Positions 1 through 11,385 of a stretch of 64,000 nt of DNA are shown here, piece by piece. A model generated the notes under the pieces. The model did not search any database. It was given only the letters and a program-made list of their open reading frames with translations, and was not told where the DNA came from. Location: assembly GCA_963513935.1 (NCBI GenBank), contig OY740771.1, positions 16,513,757 to 16,577,756 of the forward strand, given 5' to 3'. Made by a program: the position numbers and the translations under genes. Source of the stretch: Aphrophora alni. Taxonomy: Eukaryota; Arthropoda; Insecta; Hemiptera; Aphrophoridae. Each line of letters begins with the position of its first letter. The stretch's first letter is position 1.

Positions 1-39
1 GAATCACATTGTAGTCACGTCTTTTTCTTCTACGTCATC

Positions 40-521
40 ATCTCCTACATCTCCTACATCCAAGACTATGAAATGTCAACCCATAGTATTCATTGCTCAT
101 AGAAATTCCTACATCCGAGACTATGAAATGTCAACTAATAGTATTCATTGCTCATAGAAATTCCTACATCCGAGACTATGAAATGTCAACCGATAGTATT
201 CATTGCTCATAGAAACTCCTACATCCAAGACTATGAAATGTCAACCGATAGTATTCATTGCTCATAGAAACTCCTACATCCGAGACTATGAAATGTCAAC
301 CAATAGTATTCATTGCTCATAGAAACTCCTACATCCAAGACTATGAAATGTCAACCGATAGTATTCATTGCTCATAGAAACTCCTACATCCAAGACTATG
401 AAATGTCAACCGATAGTATTCATTGCTCATAGAAACTCCTACATCTGAGACTATGAAATGTCAACTAATAGTATTCATTGCTCATAGAAACTCCTACATC
501 CGAGACTATGAAAGGTCAACT
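40..521. repeat. 55-bp minisatellite, block 1
   Basis: About nine head-to-tail copies of a 55-bp unit. The anchor word AGACTATG recurs at 63, 118, 173, 228, 283, 338, 393, 448 and 503, exactly 55 bp apart. Copies differ at a few positions (for example CGATAG or TAATAG after GTCAAC). The array resumes at 2496 and 3604, so it was one array cut by two later insertions. No coding role is evident. Confidence 0.95.
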
Positions 522-2491
522 TGAGACGGTTCAAAAAGGATTGGTCAGTCTCAATGGACCTAATATAAAATTCCACATTTAGAAAGTCAAAAATAGAAAG
601 TGTAACTTTTAATAATGCTCGAAACAGAAAGTTCGTGAAGTTACACGCGTCTCAAAATAGAAAGGAAGATCTAGATAATACTGAAATATTAACCGTTATG
701 TAAAACAAAAGAATTTGTTTTTATACGTTTTCTTTTTTTCCTTTTTCTTTTAAATAATTAAGACTGCACTGTGAGTACAATGAAATAATCTTGAATAGTA
801 TTTTGTAATCTTAATAAACAGTAATGTAAAGACCAAAGAGTACCACGCGAAAAAACTAAAATTTTAGTCTGTAAAAGAAATTTAATAAATTATAAATTTA
901 TTTATAGTATAAATGTATTGTATAAGATAAAAACTAATGAGAAATAAGTATAATACACAAGTAAGTAATTAATAAACAGTCAAAACGGTTTTTAAACAAA
1001 ATTGAAAATATTTTTAAGTGAGAACTTTCACCAGCACGGTATGTAAAATCTAGGTCGAGAAATACCGTTAGCTTATACTTCACGTCCCCAAAATCAGGAT
1101 AACCAACAATATTTCAAGTTCAATTAGTTAGGACGAAAGACAATAGATAATTAAAAATGAAGTTTTAAAAATGAAACCTTTAGAGAATCCAAAGGGGATT
1201 ACGAGAAAAATAAGTAAAAGATTCTATATTCAAAATTAAATTAAATAAGCGCAAATTACAAAAGTGAGAAAGTTATTAACAATTGGTAAAAGTGTTTGGT
1301 GGAAGAAAGGGAAATCAGAAGATATAAAACTGGATTCCTAGAGCCGGGAGATATACTATACTAGTTATCATTCGTTCTAGATAAGAGTTGTGAGTCTAGC
1401 AGCTTCACTTTTATTATTATGATTCACTAATAACATTCTTCTAAATTGAACGACACTATGCATTATGTTCTTAAAAATTCTTTGTAAAGCGTATTAAAAT
1501 AAATAAATGTAAATTCTACAAAACAGGCAAATTAGTATAATTTTGAGAACACTAGTAGATACAAGTAACTATAACATCAGTGTCACCTAGATCTTCATCA
1601 AACAACCGTACAGACCAAAGTTTCTATTGGAGCCGAGGACCCTGCGATTTGGAGGACTCTAGATAGAAGAAACCAGAATTTAATAATCACTTTGTCTAGG
1701 TACCAAAATATCGAAACTAATACATAATAAAATCAAGGTCAATTTAAATCAGTAAATTTTCAGTTGTTATCAATAAAGATTTCAAAGCCAAGGGTTTTAA
1801 TCTTAAAGATAAAAATTAAATTCAAAATAATTAAAAAGATAGTTATTTCTCACTGGGTTATTAGAGTCATTGTATTTTGTTTTTATAATAGTCTATATAA
1901 CGTTAAGTTATAAAGACTATTTAATATTCTTAGTATAGTCTTTAATATTCTATATCTGTCTTATATATATTTTACATTGCTTGGGACTGTATGTCTAGTT
2001 TATAAACAAAGCTTTAACAGATAAATTTTGACATATTTGTTATAAAACAATTGATTCTATTATTTTGAAATTATTCCTTATCTACTTTTGTTACAAAATT
2101 GTGTTAATAAGTTAATTGTTGTACCAAAACTTAAACTAAATTCAGGGATGAAAAGTTCTCCTAATGGCACCACCCGAGAGAGAGTAAGAAATCTGCTCAC
2201 TACAAAATTAAAGTCATAATAAAACTTAAATTAATAAAAATTCCTACAGGTTTCAATAGTAAGATTTTGTGGAATACATCTCTTAAAACCGAGGTATTCA
2301 GAAAAATTTCTTGCGCCGCATCTTGTCTCCGTTAAAGGGTGGGTAAATCCATCAGAGCTAAAGCCGGCGAAGGAATTAGTAGATTAAAAACTAATAGTAT
2401 ACAGATACACTCTAAAAAGAGAAGTCTTTAAAATATAAATTATAAATACATAGACCAAACCACGCTTTGGGACGGAAAGAAGATCGTCACA
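522..2491. mobile_element. Solo LTR-like insertion in the minisatellite
   Basis: The segment starts TGAGACGG, ends CGTCACA (TG...CA ends), and is flanked by the 4-bp direct repeat AACT (518-521 and 2492-2495). The minisatellite unit continues across the junction once the insert is removed. That is the signature of a Ty3/Gypsy-type LTR. No gag or pol coding was found in its 1970 bp, so a solo LTR is the simplest reading. A TATAAA near 1322 is followed about 45 bp later by TATCATTCG, a plausible promoter and Inr. The first bases match the 5' end of the LTR element at 41425, and both share a GGAGCCG word followed by GAGAGAGAGT, so they may be one LTR family. Confidence 0.65.
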
Positions 2492-2495
2492 AACT

Positions 2496-2718
2496 GATAG
2501 TTGCTCATAGAAACTCCTACATCCAAGACTATGAAACGTCAACCGATAGTTTCATTGCTCATAGAAACTCCTACATCCGAGACAATGAATTGTCAACTGA
2601 TAGCTTTCATTGCTCATAGAAACTCCTACATCCGATACTATGAAATGTCAACCGATAGTTTCATTGCTTATAGAAACTCCTACATCCGAGACTATAAAAT
2701 ATCAACCGATAGTTTCAT
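2496..2718. repeat. 55-bp minisatellite, block 2
   Basis: About four further units of the same repeat, most 54 bp long because GATAGTTTCAT replaces GATAGTATTCAT. It ends in GTTTCAT (2712-2718), which is the target-site duplication of the LINE fragment that follows. Confidence 0.9.
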
Positions 2719-3596
2719 ACTTTACTTTACTTTAACCAATGCCAGATCTTGGCATCTCTGCCATTCTCCGCCTAGCCTCCCAGTAGAGACAATGCTCACC
2801 TTGCTCTTCCACGTCTTGCAGAGCTGTGCAGTTCTGAAGGTGTGGGCCATCCATCATGTGACGGTTGCACAAAGAGCAAATTTCTGAGGCTGCTAATCCT
2901 ATTTTACATAAATGGGTTGCAGGTAGTCATGGGCCGTAAGCATTCTGAATTTGTCAATAGCTTCCACTCTTGGTAGGCTACGTGGCGCCAGGCCTCCCCA
3001 TATCTTTCCGGCACTTATTTCTTTTTGGCTTTCCCGTGTTTTTCCATTGATAGTTGACTCAATCAGGCTTCTGGCTGTCAATAGGGATATGGGCTTATCA
3101 GACTGTGGCAAGGTGTTACCTTTTTTTGCTAGTTGGTCTGCGCGTTCATTTTCCTCAATGCCGACTCGCGCTGATTTGCCAGAGATGGAACAAAGATTTT
3201 CGGCAGCTTGTACTATCGCCACAATCTCACCATCGAAGTTGTTGGCATTAATACCGACAGGGCTGTGATACAGCCCGCAAAGTGGTCGCTGTAGAAGCCA
3301 ACTCCAGAGGCATGTTTCATCGCTGATCCATCAGTGTATACACGGATCCAGTTGTCTTTGATGTATAGTTCCACAATTATTTCCAAAGCAGCGGCCTTTA
3401 TGATGTGGGGAGCACTAACAGCTTTCAAGTCTTTATGATTTAGAAGCGACAGTTTTCCCACAGGTGTTGATGGGAAAACTGTGTAGCAGGTTGGGAACTT
3501 AGATGCTTGCCCCAGTTTCAGATTATATTTAACTCTCAGTTGTTCGGCATGAATGAGTGGTGATGTTTGTGTTTTGAGTCGCGATGTCGCAGGTTT
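2719..3596 (-). mobile_element. 5'-truncated Jockey-like LINE fragment
   Basis: The insertion is flanked by the 7-bp direct repeat GTTTCAT (2712-2718 and 3597-3603). On the minus strand it carries the end of a LINE polyprotein and finishes at 2719 in a short (TAAAG)n-like tail, seen on the plus strand as ACTTTACTTTACTTTAACC. Truncation at the 5' end, a simple-repeat tail and a target duplication are the classic products of target-primed reverse transcription. Jockey/I-type is inferred from the RNase H domain plus the terminal Cys/His motif; the exact clade is open. Confidence 0.8.
2740..3470 (-). pseudogene. LINE RNase H domain and zinc-knuckle remnant
   Basis: Reading 3461 towards 2740, one frame holds VYTDGSAM followed by GVGFYSD, the start of an RNase H fold with the first catalytic Asp. 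After a frame change near 3215 a second frame has DGEIVAIVQAAENL (catalytic Glu region) and then GIEENERADQLAKKG, the C-terminal RNase H motif with the last catalytic Asp. About 50 to 60 residues normally lying between these blocks are missing, so there is an internal deletion. Further down come a MLTAHDYLQP block and CSLCNRHMMDG, the Cys/His knuckle that usually ends Jockey-group ORF2. The reverse transcriptase itself is absent because of the 5' truncation. Non-functional. Confidence 0.75.
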
Positions 3597-3700
3597 GTTT
3601 CATTGCTCATAGAAACTCCTACATCCGAGACTATGAAATGTCAACCAATAGTATTCATTGCTCATAGAACCTTCTACATCTGAGACTATGAAAGTCAACC
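3597..3700. repeat. 55-bp minisatellite, block 3
   Basis: Two last units resume directly after the LINE with the target duplication GTTTCAT. They decay near 3697, where the word reads TGAAAGTCAACC before unique sequence begins. Confidence 0.85.
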
Positions 3701-5839
3701 AATCCTACTCAGAGATATAATTTGTACAATTTTATTCAGACATGTCCGTTTACTCAAAAAAGTTAATTTTTTCTGAAAAGAATTCTAACTAAAAGAAAAA
3801 ATTAATGCAATTTATTTTTTTCAACGCCCTCTTGATTTCCTATTCAAACAAATTATAAAATTAAAGTACGGTATTGATTTAGTTAATACACAAAATGTTT
3901 AGCATGGGGGAGGGGTATCAAGTTTATTATAGAAGAATTTACATTAATTTTTCGCACATAGCTTGACCGTCATCTCTTATTATAGTGTAGTTGGAAAGGG
4001 TAAGAATAGGGTTGGTTGGTGTAGTCTAGTGAGGACGTTTTGTTGGTGCCATATATTGTGAGCATTTTATTCTGATAAGAGTGATAGTACAAACATTCTA
4101 CATAAAAGACAATAGTAAATTTGTAATTACTGTTCTACAAAACGCACAATAAAAATGCATCTTATAAACAAAAATATTGAAGTATAACTTCTACCTAGAA
4201 ATCTTTTAGAAAGTAGTGATTTTATAAATCAAGATCATAAAACACACAATAAATAAGTTTGATAACATTATTGATGCATATGTTTTTTAAGGGACCAGTA
4301 ATAACGTCAAGTATTTGCAAACTTAAAACGAGTGTCACAATAAACATATGGAAAATCATTTTGATAAAAATTGTTTGATAATTGAAAATGTTGAAATTAT
4401 GGTTATTATTTTGGTTTTTAAGGACAGGGTATTATTCCAATGCCAAATATTTACGTAAATTTGAAGTGTAAGTCATAAAATTCATATGAAAACCATTTTA
4501 ATTTAAAATAGACTGAGAAACAAAAATGTTTAAATTATAAACGTATTATTGATTATGACCACTGTTTGACCTATAATGAATCCGGTGTTGCGCCAACGGA
4601 TTATTTAGATTTAATTTTGGTTTTTAAGAAGCGGTTATGTTAGTAATTAGATCATTTTAATAAAAAATAGGTTGAAACATAAAAAGATTGAAATTTTGGA
4701 AACCATTTTGATTTTTAAGAGGTGGGTATTATTGTTACATTGAATATGCTGTTAACTTTGAAACCATCATTAACAAATGTATATTTCTAAACAGTTTCAA
4801 TAAAATCAGTTGAAAACAAAAAAGTTAAAATTTGTTCACGATTTAAAAAAAAATAGGTTAGTAAATTTTAAATTAGCTCCAAAAACATATAGATAACATG
4901 TATAATCACAACCCCCCCCCCCTCATTAAAAAACCTGACTTTTATGGGTGGGTCTGCAATAGGATGTCACACATATCTTGATGTACAGACATAAATTATC
5001 AATAAACTTCAGTAGTCCATCTGAAAACTAAGTCTGCTAGTCTAAATTGTATGAAGTTTTTAGGTTATGATAACACCAATATACAAAACTGAGAAATTTA
5101 CTGTTCTCGAGTAATTTTAGAAAATAAACCTTAAAGTCATTATTGGTAACTCAATGTCATACAAGTTTTACTGCAAAAAATTAATAACAATATTTAGAGC
5201 TTATTACTGTGTTTATTTGCGTTCATAAATTTAATAATTAACATTCAATATATTGCAATAAAAATGAAAACATAATTTTCCAAAGATTTATTTATTTATT
5301 ACGTATCAAATAAATTATATCGGAAATGATTCTATATATTAAAAATTATACAAAACGGTTCAAATGGGCTACAAAAACAATGATACAAAATATCATTTTA
5401 CACTTAAAATATTTTGATTATGAAGTCACTATTAGTAGATCATTAAATAAAGTGTAAGAAGAACTAAATAATTACTGTAAAGGTCATATATGAAGACCAT
5501 TAAATATTTGTACAATTACAATGTGGTATATAATATACAGATAGATATACTAAACATAGTGTTGTACAAACCAGCAGTTCCAAGGAAGGGCGATACCAAG
5601 TTTTTGTTTTTACCAACTACATTTAAATTGTACTATATTTTTATTTACAATATTGCACCCAGATTTGACTAAAATATATTTCACTAAAATTTCAACTTAA
5701 TCGGTAGAGCTGATTTTGAAAATATAGGTTTTTATTATAACACCTCCATGGCCAATATCTTTGTTTGTTTTTTACCGATCATTCATGAGCTGGCATTTTT
5801 GGAGAAATAGGGACTAATATGTTTAATAAGTTTAGGTCC
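3701..5839. other. Non-coding AT-rich stretch
   Basis: No coding frame, splice-bounded exon or RNA gene could be supported. It contains a poly-C run at 4911-4922, the degenerate tandem array listed separately, and a decayed dispersed repeat at about 5661-5820 that resembles 40760-40900. Confidence 0.6.
4280..4860. repeat. Degenerate tandem array, about 90-200 bp period
   Basis: Four diverged copies of a block that reads roughly CATTTTAAT...TTGAAACAAAAA.GTTGAAAT...GGTTTTTAAG.(A/G)GGGTATTATT. The TTTTTAAG anchor occurs near 4288, 4417, 4621 and 4712. The third spacing is longer because of about 75 extra bases that include an AATCCG/CGGATT inverted repeat. Copies are too diverged to give a clean unit length by eye. 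Confidence 0.5.
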
Positions 5840-7340
5840 TTAACCCTGAAAGTGATACACGTCGTATATTACGACTAATTACACCGTCCGTGAGGTGATA
5901 GTCGTAAATTACGATGCGTTTTTACTATTGGCCTAGTTCATCGGCCAATAAGCGTAAGTCTTTAAAACTTGCACTAATCGATTAATAACATTCTATTCTA
6001 TTGTCGATAGTATAATATTTGTTATTGGACCTTCAGTTTGTATTGTACACTGACTGAAATTTAGTGACGTTGCAGCTGATTACTTCGTTGCTACGCAACA
6101 CAATCTTTGTTTATCACGTATTGTTTATAAGTGACAATTGTTTGGTTATAACAGTGCTAACAGTGTTTTATTTATAATGAGTGGTGATCCGTGTAATTCT
6201 AGTGACATTCGTGAATTATTATTTGATGATAATTTCAATTCCGATAATGAAAGTGACGTATCTGCAGATGAAATACCGGACAATGAGTCACTACCCGATT
6301 TCTCTTCTGGTAGTGATAATGATTATGAACCACAACCTTTTGAGTTAGATGATAGTAGTGACAGTAATGTATCAGTTTTATCTGATTATGAAATTCCTCT
6401 TCCTCGTCCTAAATGGATTCAAGTTCTACCACCTGAACCTGAAATAAATGTTGAAAACCAATTTACAGTAAGAAACCCAGGTATAAGAAACTGTCCTCCA
6501 AAAAATTCTAGGCCTATCCAATACTTTTATATTTTTTTCACTAATTTTATTTGGGAACTGATTACAAAACAAACAAATATATATGCCAACAAAATAGTTG
6601 AACAGAAAAGAGGTTCTGGGGACTTGAAAACATTTTCTAGACTGAGAAAATGGGTAAATGTTTCTGATAGAGAAATGAAAAAATTTATAGCTTTGATTTT
6701 AAATATGGGTTTCATTAGTGAGAATAATATTGTTGATTACTGGAGTACTAAGAAAACACGTTACACTCCTTTCTTTTCTAATACAATGCCTGTAAACAGA
6801 TTTCAGTTAATTAGTTCTATGTTCCACATAAGTTCAAAAGAAACAGTTCGCCCGGATCACCCAGACTACGATCCATGGTATAAGATTAGGACCTTTTTTG
6901 ATTATATAAATGACAAACTGAAAATACATTTTGTACCAGATCAGAACCTTTCGATTGTCGAATCTCTAATTGGGATGAAAAACAGATGTATTTTCATACA
7001 ATATATGCCAAACAAAAAACATGCTAGGTTCGGGATAAAAAAATTTGAACTGTGTGACAGCAATTCCAGTTACGTAATGAATGTTGCTCTGTATAGTGGT
7101 AGGGATTTTCTTGCCCAAGAGGAAGGCCCTTTTACACAAAAAGTTGTAATGGATCAGTTGACAAAATGTAATCATGTATTTACGGATAACTACTATACAA
7201 AGTTACCACTAGTTCGCGAACTGCTCACCAGAAAAACATTTATCACTGGCACAGTAAACAGAAACACAAAAGACTTGTCCAAAAATGTTATCAAGGCAAA
7301 ATTAGGTGTAGAAACAAGTACTTACTTAGAACCTTAAAGA
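5840..7340 (+). mobile_element. piggyBac-type transposon, 3' end missing
   Basis: A TTAA at 5840-5843 is followed by CCCTGAAAGTGATACACG, the usual CCCT... start of a piggyBac terminal repeat at its TTAA target. Just inside lie two near-palindromic words, GTCGTATATTACGAC and GTCGTAAATTACGA. The transposase remnant begins 333 bp further in. No reverse-complement end (AGGG-TTAA) was found downstream, and the protein stops early, so the right part has been lost or replaced. Confidence 0.75.
6177..7337 (+). pseudogene. piggyBac transposase, truncated and missing the first catalytic Asp
   Basis: DDE_Tnp_1_7 (PGBD-like) transposase of 386 residues from the ATG at 6177; the frame is open further upstream but has no other ATG. 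Residues 1-80 are the acidic, Ser-rich leader common in this family. The fold runs through YFYIFFTNFIWELI, WVNVSDREMKKFIALILNMG and PVNRFQLISSMFH. The strand that normally reads (S/T)IDE here reads SIVES, so the first catalytic Asp is Val. The block QYMPNKKHARFGIK follows, and the second Asp is present in FTDNYYTKLPLV. Similarity stops after the VIKAKL block and a stop follows at 7337, so the third Asp and the C-terminal Cys-rich domain are gone. The gene cannot encode an active transposase; nothing shows that it was domesticated. Confidence 0.85.
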
Positions 7341-8747
7341 AATGTTCTATCAATATTTTTACTTTGTCAAAATCTGGTGAGAGACTGCTAGGGCAGAGAA
7401 AGTTATAGATACCAATAAAAATAAATAAACATGTATCAAAATGTTTGTACAGAGCATTTCAAAACAATTTTTACAACTTTAAAAGCATTTAGAAATACAC
7501 TCAGATAACTTACATAATCAGTTGACATGTAAAAGCAACACATATCTAAATTTTTCATTCAACAATACTTTTGGTTTGATGTGACTACCATGAAAAACAT
7601 CTCACCTGAAGTCAATTTCTGGCCATACTTGAGCCAGTACATCGTGCATCACTTTTGCAGCTATGGCGTAAATTTAATTTCCCTGCTTAGGGAAATCGGC
7701 TGGTAAAGCTGTAACATATACTCGATCTTTAATGGAACCCAATAAAAAAAAAATCAAGAGGAGTCAAATCTGGTGTGCGAGGCAACCATGCAATTGGCTC
7801 TGCACAACCAATTCACTGACTTGGAAATCGCTTATTAGGGAATATTCCGGAGAAATGGCATACAGGGAAAGTTCTGTTTGAATTGTTTTACAGCAACATC
7901 GCAAACCTGATAATTAGTCATATCATACAGAATGTTTCGACATGTGTATGTTATATCATATTTCAATATAATTTTGGTGCCAAGAGTAAATTGTAGGCCT
8001 ACTTGGTGTATCCTTACTATACTGAGGACAAAAATTGTGTTGAATTGTAGTTGCAGAGTTAATTTTGTAAAATCAAAACATGTAGCAAGTACCAGTGAAA
8101 GTAGTTATTTTAAACTACAACAATGGTGGCATTTCTGGTGATAGTATTTGGCGCTACGTAAGTCAAACTTGATGTGTTTAGCTTTAAATTGACACCTCAA
8201 CTGATTTTGTAAGTTGTCTGAATAAATTTCTACGTGTTTTGAAAGTTGTAAAATCTTTTTTGAAGAGAGCCTATATATACAGAAATCTGTATTTGATCAT
8301 TCATTATTGGGAAATCGCAACTTAATTTAAACATTGTATAGAAAATATATAAAGAGACATAACAATAGTTTAGCTGAAATTTATATACAAAAATAATTTG
8401 GTACCTCTATGTGGAGCTCCTCTTCTTTTTTCACTTGAAATATAGAAATCGCAGAAGGTGGAGTTACATCCTTTTCTATTTTCATGTATGGTACTAAATC
8501 AACTGTAACTGGGAATTCCTTTAACAATCATTTACAAAAGTCTTAACAGCCAATCACAATAAAGATATAATAGCAGCTTACCAAACTACATTTATATACA
8601 CACTACTGTATTATTATTATTATTGTAGTTTAAAAGTGAAAAACCTCTAAGAATATAAGAACATAAACTATAGACTCTTAGCCTCCATATACTCTAATAG
8701 CGTCATGGTTGTAAGAGAACAAAAGTTGGAGTCAGTAGAGACCTAAT
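7341..8747. other. Mostly non-coding stretch before the Gypsy element
   Basis: Apart from the mariner remnant at 7560-7870, no coding or RNA feature is supported. A short ATT microsatellite lies at 8610-8622. The Gypsy element inserted at 8748-8751. Confidence 0.5.
7560..7870 (-). pseudogene. mariner-type DDE transposase C-terminal remnant
   Basis: On the minus strand one frame gives EPIAWLPRTPDLTPLDFF, the signature around the third acidic residue of insect mariner-like transposases (PRSPDLTPLDFFLWG in typical members). After a one-base shift in a run of ten T's it continues GSIKDRVYVTALPADF, then, past a stop, VMHDVLAQVWPEIDFR, which matches the usual tail of the family. Frameshifts and stops make it dead. 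The N-terminal part and the inverted ends were not found. Confidence 0.65.
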
Positions 8748-8751
8748 AGAG

Positions 8752-10664
8752 TGTAGCATTTAAATTCAAAATAAGCACTTCCACATCCAACTTCCGTCGC
8801 TTGACAGATGCTGCCACCCGGCGAGATCATCCAAAACTAATGATCATATGATATCGGAGGCCAAAGTACAACGGCCAGACAGCCGGTCTGCGCTAATACC
8901 CGTTATCTAGTCTACCGGTAGTCACTCACAATGCCTGACTCCTTTTCATCGTTACGTTAGATATAATAAATTTTCTTGATTCTCAAAAATTCTGCTTCAA
9001 TCTTCAACGATGCTTAATCTACAGTTTCTGTGCGTTTTAGTCTATAATGTTGGTTAAATTATTATTTTTCACGGCACAAGCTCACGTGATCTGCGACAGG
9101 ATTTTCCAGGTACTGAACCTTACAGATTTTATCATACTTTAAATTTTTGTTAATGCTTTAAAAATAATTTGTTAATTATCATGTTTTCTTTAAAATATGT
9201 ATTTCATGTTTTATTTAATATTCAATGTTCTTTTGAAACAGAGTGATTATAAAAATTTACTTTTAAAAAACATACTTTACAAAACCTTGTAAAGGCACAT
9301 TTTGAGTTTTGAACAATTATGTGAAATAAGTGCAAACTAATGTTGAACTTTAAATGATTAAAATATCTTATTGAAAATGTCAAATATAAAACAATTGGAG
9401 AAATCTGTTCTAAATCAGAAAATTTAGTTTTACAGACTTTGCAGACCTTGCAAGTCTTATACAAGCTTTGTTTCAAACAAAATTAAAATATATATAAATA
9501 GATTTATAATAATCTAAGAAGCTTTTAAGTACCATCTTAACGAATTTCTGTTATACCATCAATTTTCTTTAATTTTGACAAATAACCAGATATTTACTTT
9601 AATAATGAACTTTAATGCTACAACATGTCTGATTTTGTACAGACGCTAAAAAACATGTTTTTTTTTGCTCATAGCTAATATGCTGGTAGAAGAAACACGG
9701 CTAAAGATCTGAACATGTTTCGCCCTGTTAACAAAACACGTTTTGTTTCAACATAGATTCAGCGTTTCACGTGCACAAAAGTGATGTTACAAAAAAAACT
9801 AACTCTATAGAATTCTAATTAAACTCATATTGTATATGTGCCTAAAACTATTTCAGCGAATATGTTTTCTTAAAAAAAACTATCTTTAGATGTAGACTTG
9901 TGTAATTAATTATAAAATATATAAAAAATTATTGGGTGGAGCCTGCATGCAAACTTTCGGTCCTAACAACCTCCAAGAGGTTATTTTCTAAATTAAAATA
10001 ATTGACGTCAATTAATAAAATTAAATATTCAAAATTTTATGTCTTTTCTAAAATAAACTTCTCTTTTATAACAAATTCTTTTGTCTAAAATATATATATT
10101 TATTGGCCAATATAGCATTTAAGTAATTTATCAAATAAGCAATATTATGTAACTGTTTCAAAAAACCATCATTTCATAAAATCAAAAAGGGGGAATAAAT
10201 ATAAGTATCTTTTCATCTTTTTTTTATTTTGTAATATTTTACATTTAAGGGCGTATAATCTTTTTTTTTGGATTAATTATAATCCAGCTAATTGTTAAGC
10301 TGTGCTCATTGTCTTTTGTTAAATTTTGTAACTATAAAATATATAAACTAAAAAAAGGGGGGGATAAATTTTCAGACTCTATTGATTAATTTTTTTTTTA
10401 ATTATAATATTTTACTTTAAGGGCGTATAATCTTTTTTTAAATATAATATTGTTAATCATAAGGTGTTTATGATAATTTTGTCTCAGGATGTCTTTCTCA
10501 GTTGTAAATGATAAAATCTGAAACGTCGAAATTTCTTTCTGTTTAAATAAACTTGAGCCTTGTTAATCACTATATTTGTCTTTGTCTTTTTTTTTAATTT
10601 TTATTTTCTAAACATTGTTACCATTTTGGTTCCGCCTTTCTTAAATTTAAGTCCCCTGGTAACA
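8752..10664 (+). repeat. 5' LTR of the Gypsy element
   Basis: Terminal repeat of 1913 bp with TG...CA ends, unusually long for an insect Gypsy element. It contains TATATATAAATAG near 9488 and AAATAAAC near 10547, candidate TATA and polyadenylation signals that cannot be decided by eye. The repeated phrase AAGGGCGTATAATC occurs twice (about 10249 and 10421). Open frames inside it are not conserved coding. Confidence 0.95.
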
Positions 10665-10670
10665 TGTTTC

Positions 10671-10688
10671 TGGTAGCAGAGCGTGGTT
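10671..10688 (+). promoter_or_regulatory. Primer-binding site, initiator Met-tRNA type
   Basis: TGGTAGCAGAGCGTGGTT begins 6 nt after the 5' LTR. It is complementary to the 3' end of insect initiator tRNA-Met (…CTCTGCTACCA, from memory) with about two mismatches beyond the first 12 bases. This is where minus-strand DNA synthesis would be primed. Confidence 0.75.
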
Positions 10689-11385
10689 GATTCTAGATTC
10701 TAGTGTAGTTAAATTAAATTATAGAGTTGTTAATCTTAAATTCTGGAACCGTAGTTAATTTTCAAAATTTTGCGTTGGAACTATCTAAATTTAAATTCAA
10801 AATTATCTTTGTTAAACAAGGCTCATTTTTATGTTTTGCAGCTTTTTCAAATACTGCACAACTGTTGCTGATGAAATTTTTTTTATTTAGTTTAAATATT
10901 TAGATATCTATAAATCTATAGTCTCTTTTTTTATTATTTATTTATTTTTATAAACACTTACACAAAAACTTCTAAACCAATTTCGATAAAATTTTTTTTT
11001 ATTATTATTTTGTCTGCTTAAATATTTTTTTATATATATATATTTACATACACTGCACACTAATCATTCACTGAATTTGATCCAGACAGCGGGCTCATTC
11101 GGGAATTCCAAAAAAAAAAAATTTAAATAAATAATAAAATCCAAAAATAGTTAAAAACAAAAAAAAAACAAAAAAATTCAAAATCTCCTTCAAAAAATTT
11201 TTCTCGAGTTTTCTTTCGCTTGTCTGTATTAATTCATACTTACACACACACATATACACAACAACTACACTACATATAATTCTTGTGTCTTTCTCTGACT
11301 CTTTCATTTTTTTTGCATCATCTTAAAAGAAATTTTTTTTAAAATCACTTTGTTAATTTTTTTTTTTATATCAGCAATAGTTAAA

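Noticed and set aside
4540..4625. AATCCG/CGGATT hairpin as a terminator or RNA element
   Set aside because: Six-base stem only, within a degenerate repeat of a eukaryotic genome; no reason to assign a function.
9222..9476. Minus-strand 84-codon frame in the 5' LTR of the Gypsy element
   Set aside because: Low-complexity Cys/Lys/Phe-rich reading that is broken by small changes in the other LTR, so not conserved coding.
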